The position numbers and the translations under genes were made by a program. Under the pieces are notes generated by a model. It made no database searches. It saw only the letters and a list, made by a program, of their open reading frames with translations, and was not told the origin of the DNA. A stretch of DNA of 64,000 bases from JARFVT01 sp036677425 (lineage in GTDB: Bacteria; Pseudomonadota; Alphaproteobacteria; UBA8366; Aestuariispiraceae), in NCBI GenBank assembly GCA_036677425.1, contig JARFVT010000011.1, forward strand, positions 62,001 to 126,000, in the 5' to 3' direction. This document shows positions 27,010 to 35,639 of the stretch, piece by piece; positions within the stretch are counted from its first letter, which is position 1; every line of letters begins with the position of its first letter.

Positions 27010-30000
27010 TTAGTTTTTTCACCAAACACCCAAATGCTGCCAATTTATTGATGGCAGGCATTATAATGTTGGGTCTTATGGCCTTGCCAAATTTAAAACG
27101 CGATACATTTCCCGAACTTAAAAATGATCGGGTGCAAATTACCACAATTTATAAAGGTGCAACGGCGATAGAGGTTGAAGATGCGGTTTGTCGGCGAATA
27201 GAAGATGCGCTTGAAGGCATTGACGGTTTGGATGAAATCCAATGTGAAGCCCGTGAAGGAAAGGCAATTGCCACGGCAACCATGCTGGAAAAAACTGATA
27301 TGTCGCGTTTTCTTGATGATGTTAAATCAGAAATTGATATAATATCTGATTTCCCAAGCGATGTGGAAGACCCAGTGATAAATGAAATTGGTCGGACTGC
27401 ATTTTTGGCATCGATTGCTGTTACTGGACCTAAAAATCTGGTTGATTTAAAATCTTATAGCGAAATATTGAAAACTAAATTACAAGCCATACCGACAGTT
27501 GCTAATGTTGAATTGCGTGGTTTTTCTAACCGTCAGATAAATATTGAAATTCCATTAATCAAGCTTGAACAATTCTCCCTATCGGCACTTGATGTGGCAA
27601 ATTCAATTAAAGCACAAAATATCAGCCAGCCATTAGGCCAGATAAAAGGTGTGAATGAGGATATTATTTTACGATTTGGTGAACAACGTAAAAGCGTTGA
27701 AGATTTTTCTAATATAATAATTATTTCATCAACGAGCGGTGCGGAAATAAGATTAAGAGATATTGCTACTATAAGCGATTATTTTGAAAATAATGATAAT
27801 AATATCATCTTCAATGGACAAAATGCGGCAATGCTGGATATTTATAAGGCAAAATCCGACGATGTTTTGCGAGTGGTGGCGCAAATAAAGAAATTTATTG
27901 AAAATGAACATGCTATAGCCCCCAAAGGAATAAAATTAACCCTTAGCCGCGATGCCGCATCAATTGTTGAAAGCAGATTGGATCTATTGGTTTCTAACGG
28001 GTTGCAAGGTTTAATTTTGGTGGTGCTAATACTTGGGCTTTTCTTTAGCATTAGATTTAGCTTCTGGGTGGCAATGGGGTTGCCCGTCTCATTTTTAGGC
28101 ACATTATTTGTCATGCATTTACTTGATATGAGCCTTAATCAAATAACCATGGTTGGTTTGTTGATTGCTATTGGTCTTTTGATGGATGATGCCATTGTTA
28201 TTTCTGAAAATATTGCGGTGCGGCTGAAAAAAGGTGATGCGGCGATTGATGCGGCGATAAATGGTGTAACGGAGGTTCTACCCGGTATTTTATCCTCATT
28301 TGCGACGACAATTTTTATTTTTGGCGCATTAATCTTTCTAGATGGTAAATTAGGCCAAATATTAGGCGTATTGCCGATCGTTTTAATCGTTACATTGGCG
28401 GTAAGTTTGTTAGAAGCATTTTTTATTCTGCCGCATCATTTATCGCATTCATTAAAACATATGAGTGAGGCTAAAGTTCCAGCCTTCAAGCAAGCTTTTG
28501 AACGTTGGTTTGAAAATTTCAAAGAAAACACCTATGGCAGGCTATTAGATATTGCCATTAAATGGCGTTATTTGACAATTGGTTCTATTATCATGCTGTT
28601 GTTATTTTCATTTTCACTAATGGCTGGCGGTGTTTTAAAAATGCGTGGTTTCCCCGATATCGAAGGCGATATAATCGAAGCGAGAATATTATTACCCCAA
28701 GGCACACCATTATCAAGAACCGAAGAAATCGCAGCGCATTTAGTAGCAAGCTTAAAGCAGGTGGATGCTAAATTCACCCCATCACAGCCAGATGGTCAGT
28801 CATTAGTTCGTAATATTGCAGTTATTTTTTCATCTAACAGCGATGCCTATGAAAGCGGGCCGCATGTGGCAACAATTTCAGTCGATTTATTAAGTGCAGA
28901 AATAAGAACCACCAATATTGACGAAATATTTACTAATTGGCGGGCATTAAGCGGTGATATCACTGATGTTATTACAGTTAAATATAGCGAATCAACCATT
29001 GGTCCTGCGGGGCGTGCCATTGATTTACGCTTTGCTGGTAATGATTTAATGCAGCTTAAATTAGCAGCGGCAGAAGTTATAAAGTTTCTTAAAAATTATG
29101 ATGGTGTTAATGATTTAAGTGATGATTTACGGCCTGGGAAACGTGAATTACGACTTAGTCTAAAAGATGGTGCATCCACATTGGGCCTTACGCCAAAAAA
29201 TATTGCTGATCAATTGAGAACAAGCTTCCAAGGAATAGTAATTGATGAATTTCCGAATGGTAGTGAAAGTTATGAAGTAAATTTAGATATAGCCGATTTT
29301 GACCGCAATAGCATTGATGATTTACAACGGATGAATTTAATTGGAGCGGATGGTATATTAATACCAGTAACAGCGGTGGTCGATATTGAGGAAATTCGCG
29401 GTTGGGCGCGTATTAATCGCTATGACGGTATGCGCACAATAAGTATACAGGGCGATGTTGATACCCGCATTACCAATACGGCGGAAATAATATCTAACTT
29501 AAAAAGCAATCTAATTCCTGATTTACTTAAACGCTATCCAAATTTGAAATTCACTATCGAAGGTGAAAGCGCAAATTCCTCCAAAACGCAAAAATCCATG
29601 GGTAGAAATATGATGATGGGCCTGCTTGGTGTCTATATTCTACTAGCATTTCAATTCCGCAGCTATTTTGTCCCAATTTTGGTAATGGCGGTTATCCCAA
29701 CTGCACTTATTGGTGTTATATGGGGGCATTTTATTCTTGGATTGGAAATTTCCATGCCAAGCCTGATTGGTGGCGCATCGCTGGCGGGGGTTGTGGTTAA
29801 TAATTCCATATTAATGATGCAATTCATCAGCAAAAAACTTGCCGATGGGGCGACAACTGTCGCCGCCGCAGCTTATGCTGGTCGGATTAGATTTAGGGCA
29901 ATAACCTTAACATCATTAACCACGGTTGTTGGGCTGTTGCCATTATTATTGGAACGAAGCACACAGGCACAGATTCTTGTACCATTGGCGGTTAGCTTGG

Positions 30001-30110
30001 CCTTTGGCTTGGCTATTGCTGCTGCATTATCGTTATTCTTAATGCCAGCATTATATTGTGTAATGGCGGATTTAGGGCTGGTTAAATCTGGTAAAGAACA
30101 AAAGGAATAG
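27006..30110 (+). CDS. RND-family efflux permease (AcrB/MdtB-like)
   Basis: A 1034-residue proton-driven exporter with two repeats of six membrane segments and large periplasmic loops. Segment 4 carries the paired aspartates (GLLMDDAIVISENIAVRLKKG) used in proton transfer in drug-type RND pumps. Typical RND blocks include DTFPELKNDRVQITTIYKGATAIEVEDAV, ITMVGLLIAIGLLMDDAI and TSLTTVVGLLPLLLERSTQAQILVPLAVSLAFGLA. The start ATG overlaps the adaptor stop. The sequence belongs to the less-studied environmental branch of HAE1-like pumps, so drug specificity should not be assumed. It is convergent with glmM, with five bases between. Confidence 0.92.
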   Translation: MISFFTKHPNAANLLMAGIIMLGLMALPNLKRDTFPELKNDRVQITTIYKGATAIEVEDAVCRRIEDALEGIDGLDEIQCEAREGKAIATATMLEKTDMSRFLDDVKSEIDIISDFPSDVEDPVINEIGRTAFLASIAVTGPKNLVDLKSYSEILKTKLQAIPTVANVELRGFSNRQINIEIPLIKLEQFSLSALDVANSIKAQNISQPLGQIKGVNEDIILRFGEQRKSVEDFSNIIIISSTSGAEIRLRDIATISDYFENNDNNIIFNGQNAAMLDIYKAKSDDVLRVVAQIKKFIENEHAIAPKGIKLTLSRDAASIVESRLDLLVSNGLQGLILVVLILGLFFSIRFSFWVAMGLPVSFLGTLFVMHLLDMSLNQITMVGLLIAIGLLMDDAIVISENIAVRLKKGDAAIDAAINGVTEVLPGILSSFATTIFIFGALIFLDGKLGQILGVLPIVLIVTLAVSLLEAFFILPHHLSHSLKHMSEAKVPAFKQAFERWFENFKENTYGRLLDIAIKWRYLTIGSIIMLLLFSFSLMAGGVLKMRGFPDIEGDIIEARILLPQGTPLSRTEEIAAHLVASLKQVDAKFTPSQPDGQSLVRNIAVIFSSNSDAYESGPHVATISVDLLSAEIRTTNIDEIFTNWRALSGDITDVITVKYSESTIGPAGRAIDLRFAGNDLMQLKLAAAEVIKFLKNYDGVNDLSDDLRPGKRELRLSLKDGASTLGLTPKNIADQLRTSFQGIVIDEFPNGSESYEVNLDIADFDRNSIDDLQRMNLIGADGILIPVTAVVDIEEIRGWARINRYDGMRTISIQGDVDTRITNTAEIISNLKSNLIPDLLKRYPNLKFTIEGESANSSKTQKSMGRNMMMGLLGVYILLAFQFRSYFVPILVMAVIPTALIGVIWGHFILGLEISMPSLIGGASLAGVVVNNSILMMQFISKKLADGATTVAAAAYAGRIRFRAITLTSLTTVVGLLPLLLERSTQAQILVPLAVSLAFGLAIAAALSLFLMPALYCVMADLGLVKSGKEQKE

Positions 30111-30115
30111 GGCCG

Positions 30116-31459
30116 TTATATACGAGAGCCAATTGCGGCGATGATATTATCGACCATTTTATGGACAAGGGCTTCGTCGTCGCCTTCGGCCATCACCCTT
30201 ATTAATGGTTCGGTTCCTGATTTCCTGATTAGAAGCCGGCCATTTTTTGCTAATTTATTTTCGGCATCGCTAATGGCTTGTTTAACATTTATATTATCCA
30301 AAGGGTCGCCATTTTTTTTATTAAATTTAATATTTTTTAATAATTGCGGTACGGGGGTAAACCTATTGCCAAGTTCGCTCATTAAAATATTATTTTTAAC
30401 CAACAGGGATAACACCTGTAATGCGGCAACAATACCATCACCTGTCGTGCCATAATCGCTTAAAATAATATGGCCCGATTGCTCCCCACCCAAATTATAG
30501 CCATTGGCACGCATATCTTCGACCACATAACGATCGCCAACATTTGATCTTTTCATGCCAATGCCAAGCTTATTTAAATGGCGCTCAAGACCAAGGTTTG
30601 ACATGACCGTCGCCACCAAAGGCCCTTTTAACTGCCCGGTTTTATGGTGCATTTCAGCGATGGCAGCCATAATCTGATCACCATTAATAATATTGCCGCA
30701 TTCATCTGATACTATTAAACGATCGGCATCACCATCAAGTGCGATACCAATATCGGCACCAATTTCAATAACTTTTTTACAAAGCTTTTCGGGGGAAGTT
30801 GCGCCACATTGTTTATTTATATTAATGCCATTTGGCGTTACATTAATCGCGGTTACATCGGCACCTAATTCATAAAAAACCTTTGGTGCGGCTTTATATG
30901 CCGCGCCATTGGCACAATCGACAACTATTTTTATACCGTCAAGGCGCATTCCCTTGGGGAAGGTTTGTTTGACAAATTCCACATAGCGACCATTTGCACC
31001 ATCAAGCCGCATTGCGCGCCCCAATTGGCTTGGTTCTATCAATTCAAATTGGGGGTCGTCCATATATTTTTCAATGGTTAATTCTTCTTCATCGGATAAT
31101 TTATAACCATCGGGGCCAAAAAGTTTGATACCATTATCATTATATGGATTATGTGATGCGGAAATCATTACGCCAATATCGGCACGCAATGAGCGGGTCA
31201 ACATTGCAACCGCAGGGGTTGGTACGGGGCCTAATAAAAACACATCCATTCCCATGGCAGTAAAACCCGCAGTCAAGGCCGGTTCTAACATATATCCGCT
31301 TAATCTTGTATCTTTACCAATAACAACTTTATGTCTGTGATCACCACGCCTGAAACGTCTTCCTGCTGCTAATGCTAAACGTAAAATTATATCCGGGGTA
31401 ATAGGTGCAATATTTGCTGTGCCGCGAATGCCATCTGTACCAAAATATTTACGTGTCAT
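30116..31459 (-). CDS. glmM: phosphoglucosamine mutase
   Basis: A 447-residue enzyme converting glucosamine-6-phosphate to glucosamine-1-phosphate for UDP-GlcNAc, and so for peptidoglycan and LPS. The phosphoserine loop is ISASHNPYNDNG with Ser102, the same position as in E. coli GlmM. The magnesium loop DGDADR has Asp242, Asp244 and Asp246; the sugar loop is GGEQSGHI; the phosphate loop near the end is RKSGTEPLIRVMAEG. ATG is at 31457-31459. A bactofilin gene lies 44 bases upstream on the same strand, so both may share a cell-wall-related transcription unit. Confidence 0.96.
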   Translation of the reverse strand: MTRKYFGTDGIRGTANIAPITPDIILRLALAAGRRFRRGDHRHKVVIGKDTRLSGYMLEPALTAGFTAMGMDVFLLGPVPTPAVAMLTRSLRADIGVMISASHNPYNDNGIKLFGPDGYKLSDEEELTIEKYMDDPQFELIEPSQLGRAMRLDGANGRYVEFVKQTFPKGMRLDGIKIVVDCANGAAYKAAPKVFYELGADVTAINVTPNGININKQCGATSPEKLCKKVIEIGADIGIALDGDADRLIVSDECGNIINGDQIMAAIAEMHHKTGQLKGPLVATVMSNLGLERHLNKLGIGMKRSNVGDRYVVEDMRANGYNLGGEQSGHIILSDYGTTGDGIVAALQVLSLLVKNNILMSELGNRFTPVPQLLKNIKFNKKNGDPLDNINVKQAISDAENKLAKNGRLLIRKSGTEPLIRVMAEGDDEALVHKMVDNIIAAIGSRI

Positions 31460-31503
31460 TAATTTATAAATCGCTCATATATTATTTTGCAGTATTAGTA
31501 AGT

Positions 31504-31992
31504 TTATAATTTAAATTGTTTTTTATTTTCAACTGCTTTTAATGAAATCATATTACTTGCATCAGAGATGCCTATAGTTGGCATTATATTTTTATTGCTG
31601 GGTTTGATATTTTTACTGGTATTTATTTTAATTTTTCTGCCATAGTGGCCATCAACCTTTGCGCCTGGTAATATTTCTAAAATATCATGATAGATATCAC
31701 CTGTAACAATGGCAGAATCCATTAATTGTACCGATTTAGCTGTTGCCTTCCCATATAGAGTGCCAAAAACAACTAATATATCAGCATTAATGGTCCCATC
31801 AATTTTTCCAGTAATACCAATGATAAGTTTGCCACATGTTACATTACCTTCAAAAGTCCCATTTATGCAAATATCGCCTATACCATCTATATCACCAGAA
31901 ATTTTAACGCCCGCTGCAATAGTTGATAATCTATTTAGCGATGAGTCATTGTTTTTTTCAACTAACTTTGGTACATCTTTTGATCCAAACAT
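31504..31992 (-). CDS. bactofilin-family cytoskeletal protein
   Basis: A 162-residue protein. Residues of about 24-125 are the bactofilin beta-helix domain, seen as repeated short strands with Gly turns (AAGVKISGDIDGIGDICINGTFEGNVTCGKLIIGITGKIDGTI). The ends are flexible and basic. Bactofilins form nucleotide-free filaments at the membrane and recruit peptidoglycan enzymes in alphaproteobacteria such as Caulobacter (BacA/BacB). The ATG is at 31990-31992 with GGAG upstream. Next to glmM, it suggests a cell-envelope task. Confidence 0.85.
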   Translation of the reverse strand: MFGSKDVPKLVEKNNDSSLNRLSTIAAGVKISGDIDGIGDICINGTFEGNVTCGKLIIGITGKIDGTINADILVVFGTLYGKATAKSVQLMDSAIVTGDIYHDILEILPGAKVDGHYGRKIKINTSKNIKPSNKNIMPTIGISDASNMISLKAVENKKQFKL

Positions 31993-32155
31993 AATTTTAT
32001 CTCCAAATTAATGTCAAACCCACTAAACCATACTCTAATAATTCCATTCTACTGTAAATTTAATATGGTAACAATAAAAATATATAAAAATTAAAATAAA
32101 TATATGATATTAATTATTATGCTAAAAATAATGCTATATAATAATTTATTATACC

Positions 32156-33106
32156 TCATATGGCGATAAATTTTTCAGCCTCCAACGCCGCCATGCAACC
32201 CATGCCAGCTGCGGTTACTGCTTGTCTATATATTTTATCACTAACATCACCTGCTGCAAAAACGCCATCTATACTCGTTTTTGTTGTGCCTGCATTAACT
32301 AAGATATAACCATTGCCATCCATATCAAGTTTATTTTTAAAAATATTTGTTGATGGCTTATGGCCGATTGCGATAAAAACGCCATCAACGTCTATTTTGT
32401 CAATTTTGCCGTTTCTAATATTTTCAATTTTTAATGCCGTAACGCTAGGCGGTTGATCATTGCCTAATATATCAACAAGTTTGCTATCCCATATTATTTT
32501 GATTTTTGGATTGGCAAATAACCTATCTTGCAGTATTTTTTCAGCACGAAATTCATTTCTACGGTGAATGATTGTTACTTTCTTGGCATGATTAGTTAAA
32601 TAAATTGCTTCTTCAACTGCTGTGTTTCCGCCACCAATGACGGCGACATTTTTGTCGCGATAGAAAAAACCATCGCATGTGGCGCATGCACTAACGCCAA
32701 AGCCTTTGAATTTTTCTTCGCTTTCAAGCCCAAGCCATTGCGCTTGTGCGCCAGTTGCAATAATTATCGCATCGGCAGTGAATATATCGCCAGCATCGCC
32801 AATTGCCTGAAATGGTTTTTTTGTGAAATCGACTTTTACAATTATATCATTAATAATTTTTGTGCCAACATTTTCGGCCTGAAGCCGCATTTGTTCCATC
32901 AGCCAAGGCCCTTGGATTATATCGGCAAAGCCAGGGTAATTTTCTACTTCGCTGGTTATTGTTAACTGCCCACCAGGTTGTAGCCCAGCAACAATCATTG
33001 GCTGTAAATTTGCCCTTGCTGCATAAATTGCCGCCGTATAGCCCGCAGGGCCAGAACCAATGATTAAAATTTTTGAATGACGCTTGACTGGTTTTTTTAT
33101 TGTCAT
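32156..33106 (-). CDS. trxB: thioredoxin-disulfide reductase
   Basis: A 316-residue NADPH-dependent flavoprotein that keeps thioredoxin reduced. FAD motif IIGSGPAGYTAAIYAAR is at 15-31; the active-site disulfide is Cys141-Cys144 in SACATCDGFFYR; the NADPH site is GGGNTAVEEA; the C-terminal FAD motif is FAAGDVSDK. It lies 12 bases downstream of folA in the thyA-folA-trxB run on the minus strand, so its thioredoxin-reducing role would supply electrons to the ribonucleotide reductase encoded at 22.6-25.5 kb. Confidence 0.96.
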   Translation of the reverse strand: MTIKKPVKRHSKILIIGSGPAGYTAAIYAARANLQPMIVAGLQPGGQLTITSEVENYPGFADIIQGPWLMEQMRLQAENVGTKIINDIIVKVDFTKKPFQAIGDAGDIFTADAIIIATGAQAQWLGLESEEKFKGFGVSACATCDGFFYRDKNVAVIGGGNTAVEEAIYLTNHAKKVTIIHRRNEFRAEKILQDRLFANPKIKIIWDSKLVDILGNDQPPSVTALKIENIRNGKIDKIDVDGVFIAIGHKPSTNIFKNKLDMDGNGYILVNAGTTKTSIDGVFAAGDVSDKIYRQAVTAAGMGCMAALEAEKFIAI

Positions 33107-33118
33107 TAACTTTATACC

Positions 33119-33634
33119 TTATGCTTTATTTATTCGTTTCAAGGTCAGGAATGTAAAATCTGGTGTGGTTTCATCTTTTGACTTAACCATTTTACGAGAT
33201 ATTTCAGACCAATCAGCAGTATTGTAATTGGGAAAAAATGCATCGGCAATAGGGCTTGCTGCGACCTGGGTAATATAAAGGCGATTGGCAATTGGCATTG
33301 CTATTTTATATATTTCTGCGCCACCAATTATCATGATTTCTGAATTTTCTACATTGCATTTATTTTTTTTGGCAATTTTTATTGCTTCATTAAGTGAATT
33401 TGCAATATGAATATCATCATTATTAATTTTAAAATGATTATTTCTGGTGATTATAATATTTTGTCGTTTAGGCAGCGGCCTGCCAATAGAAGCGTAAGTC
33501 TTACGCCCCATTATTATTGGTTTACCCATAGTTATTTGTTTGAAAAACTTTAAATCATCTGGTAAATGCCATGGCAATTTGCCTTTCAGGCCAATTGCAC
33601 CATTTTTGCCCACTGCGGCGATTAAACTTATCAT
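33119..33634 (-). CDS. folA: dihydrofolate reductase
   Basis: A 171-residue enzyme regenerating tetrahydrofolate. The family opening ISLIAAVGKNGAIGLKGKLPWHLPDDLKFFKQITMGKPIIMGRKTYASIG is complete, including the Trp-containing Met20-type loop and the acidic residue (Asp27 region). IMIIGGAEIY is the NADPH-binding glycine motif. It begins nine bases after thyA on the same strand. This thyA-folA pair is classic because ThyA consumes methylene-tetrahydrofolate and produces dihydrofolate. Confidence 0.96.
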   Translation of the reverse strand: MISLIAAVGKNGAIGLKGKLPWHLPDDLKFFKQITMGKPIIMGRKTYASIGRPLPKRQNIIITRNNHFKINNDDIHIANSLNEAIKIAKKNKCNVENSEIMIIGGAEIYKIAMPIANRLYITQVAASPIADAFFPNYNTADWSEISRKMVKSKDETTPDFTFLTLKRINKA

Positions 33635-33643
33635 TTTTATGTC

Positions 33644-34438
33644 CTAGATTGCGATGGGCGCAGGAATATTATCATCGGCATCATAACCGATTAATTCAAA
33701 ATCATCATAGGTGAAATCAAACAGGTTGGTTATATTTTTATTTAACTTCATAACCGGTAAAGATTTCGGCTGGCGCGATAATTGCCGTTTTACCTGTTTG
33801 AAATGATTGTTATAAATATGCACATCGCCAAAGCTATGGATAAAATCGCCAAGATCAAGATCGCATATATGGGCAATCATATGACAAAGCAAAGCATATG
33901 AGGCAATATTAAATGGCACGCCCAAGAATAAATCAGCACTGCGTTGATATAGCTGGCAACTTAATTTTCCATCAGCCACGTAAAATTGAAATAAACAATG
34001 GCATGGCGGTAATGCCATATTATCAATTTCAGAAACATTCCACGCAGAAATAATATGCCGCCTTGAATCTGGATTATTTTTGATGCCATCAATTAAATTT
34101 GTAATTTGGTCAATATGTCCACCGTTCGCCGTTGGCCAACTGCGCCATTGTTGGCCGTAAACAGGGCCTAAGTTACCATTTTGATCAGCCCATTTATCCC
34201 ATATTTTAACGCCATTATCTTGTAAAAACTTAATATTAGTATCACCGCGTAAAAACCATAAAAGTTCAATTATTATTGATTTTAAATGTAGTTTTTTTGT
34301 TGTTAATAATGGGAAGCCATGTTTAAGATCAAACCGCATTTGATTACCAAATATACTGCGTGTACCCGTTCCCGTGCGGTCTTTTTTATCATTGCCATTA
34401 TCCATAACATGACGCATTAAATCTAAATATTGTTGCAT
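33644..34438 (-). CDS. thyA: thymidylate synthase (ThyA type)
   Basis: A 264-residue enzyme, the exact length of E. coli ThyA, making dTMP from dUMP with methylene-tetrahydrofolate. The nucleophile is Cys146 in LPPCHCLFQFYV. Other marks are DRTGTGTRSIFG at the N-terminus, RRHIISAWN (phosphate-binding arginines) and LCHMIAHICDLDLGDFIHSFGDVHIYNNH. It heads the thyA-folA-trxB unit. About 180 bases separate its start from ssrA, which points the other way. Confidence 0.97.
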   Translation of the reverse strand: MQQYLDLMRHVMDNGNDKKDRTGTGTRSIFGNQMRFDLKHGFPLLTTKKLHLKSIIIELLWFLRGDTNIKFLQDNGVKIWDKWADQNGNLGPVYGQQWRSWPTANGGHIDQITNLIDGIKNNPDSRRHIISAWNVSEIDNMALPPCHCLFQFYVADGKLSCQLYQRSADLFLGVPFNIASYALLCHMIAHICDLDLGDFIHSFGDVHIYNNHFKQVKRQLSRQPKSLPVMKLNKNITNLFDFTYDDFELIGYDADDNIPAPIAI

Positions 34439-34620
34439 TCAATTACCCTGATTATAAACTCTGTAAAAGATATGTTAAGCCATTATATATTTGATAATCT
34501 ATAATGTGATTCCCCATTCGTAAAATATAAAAACTATTAAACTATATAAAAAAATATAAATTGGCCTTTTATGATCGAATAAATTTGACTATATATATAA
34601 TGTTGAGAAATCAACTATGG

Positions 34621-34901
34621 TGCTAAATGGTGTTTTGGAATAAGCGCTGCGGACCCGGGGGCGGTACCCGGCGCCTCCACCAATTTTATATGGGGGCGAA
34701 ATAGGATTGACGCGCGTAGTAAAGATTATACTTGCTCTCGGCATGGTATCCGCCGTTATCGGGCCAGATTAATAGTTGCAAATGACAACAATAATCAGGT
34801 TGCTGTTGCTGCTTAATCGCAGTTTCAAAGACCGAATTTAAGTCCTAGGGTGTGATAACTTTAGGCGGGGTTCGGGGGAACCTGGCAACAGAATCCCCCA
34901 C
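34621..34901 (+). ncRNA. ssrA: permuted two-piece tmRNA
   Basis: In alphaproteobacteria the tmRNA gene is circularly permuted, acceptor piece first. That order is seen here. The acceptor piece ends in CGCCTCC-A-CCA (34672-34682) after a T-arm CCGGG-GGCGGTA-CCCGG. A short spacer follows, and the coding piece starts GGGGGCG (34692-34698), which pairs with CGCCTCC and places the hallmark G-U at the third pair. The resume codon is GCA 34778, and the tag ANDNNNQVAVAA ends with TAA 34814-34816. The 3' part contains a pseudoknot (GGTTC 34869 with GAACC 34878, and CCCCC at 34895). It acts with SmpB to rescue stalled ribosomes. The outer ends are estimates. Confidence 0.95.
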
Positions 34902-34972
34902 TTGATTTTAATTATATGCGTAAGCGTGAATGAATTATTATATTATAATATTAATAATAGGATAAAATAGCC

Positions 34973-35572
34973 ATGAATGAAGATCTCTTAGGGTATAATG
35001 GCATGGTTGAAGCTGCTATGCGTTCTGTTGTTAGACAGGCATTAGACAAAGCAGCGGCAACTGGTCTGCCAAATGATCATCATTTTTATATATCATTTAA
35101 AACTACTAATCCAGATGTTATAATTCCCGATAGCCTACGCCAACGTTACCCCGAAGAAATGACTATTGTTTTACAGCATCAATTTTGGGAATTAAAAACT
35201 GATAATGACGGTTTTTCGGTTGAATTAAGCTTTAATAATAATAGCGAATATTTACGCATTCCGTTTAATGCGCTGATAACTTTTGCGGATCCATCGGTTA
35301 ATTTTGGTTTGCAATTTAATAATGACAGAGACTTTGAATATGCAGATGGTTTTGAATATGAAATTGATAATTTAGGCGATAATAATCAACAAGATGATGA
35401 TTTGCCTTCTAATAATAAATATAACATTAAAGACGCAAATATACCCGATAAAAACAAAAATAGCGATAAAAAAGATAGCAAAAAAGATAGCAAAAAAGAT
35501 AGCAAAAAAGATAGCAAAAAAGATAGCAAAAAAGATAATGTTGTAACTCTTGATACATTTCGGAAAAAATAA
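34973..35572 (+). CDS. sspB: ClpXP adaptor SspB (alpha type)
   Basis: A 199-residue adaptor that tethers ssrA-tagged proteins to ClpXP. Residues of about 1-125 are the SspB substrate-binding domain (YNGMVEAAMRSVVRQALDKAA, HHFYISFKTTNPDVIIPDSLRQRYPEEMTIVLQHQFWEL, IPFNALITFADPSVNFGLQF). A flexible acidic and then Lys/Asp/Ser-rich linker follows, with a five-fold DSKK repeat, and the C-terminal NVVTLDTFRKK is the ClpX-binding XB tail found in alphaproteobacterial SspB. It lies only 72 bases after ssrA on the same strand, so tag and adaptor genes are neighbours. Confidence 0.92.
   Translation: MNEDLLGYNGMVEAAMRSVVRQALDKAAATGLPNDHHFYISFKTTNPDVIIPDSLRQRYPEEMTIVLQHQFWELKTDNDGFSVELSFNNNSEYLRIPFNALITFADPSVNFGLQFNNDRDFEYADGFEYEIDNLGDNNQQDDDLPSNNKYNIKDANIPDKNKNSDKKDSKKDSKKDSKKDSKKDSKKDNVVTLDTFRKK
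35468..35536 (+). repeat. 12-bp tandem repeat in sspB linker
   Basis: The unit AAAAAAGATAGC is repeated five times without change, plus a partial sixth copy, encoding K-K-D-S units. Exact identity between copies points to slippage. Being in frame, gain or loss of units changes only the linker between the tag-binding domain and the ClpX-binding tail. Confidence 0.95.
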
Positions 35573-35639
35573 CCACATTATAGTTTAAAGTGATATATTA
35601 AGGCATATAATATCCATAAAAATATAAAGGTGATTAACT

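Noticed and set aside
34660..34900. rRNA or tRNA gene from the GC-rich CCA end
   Set aside because: The acceptor stem, T-arm, resume codon, tag and stop all fit a permuted tmRNA instead.
35372..35578. Minus-strand frame with repeated FFAI
   Set aside because: It is the mirror of the sspB repeats; no independent start signal and no family features.
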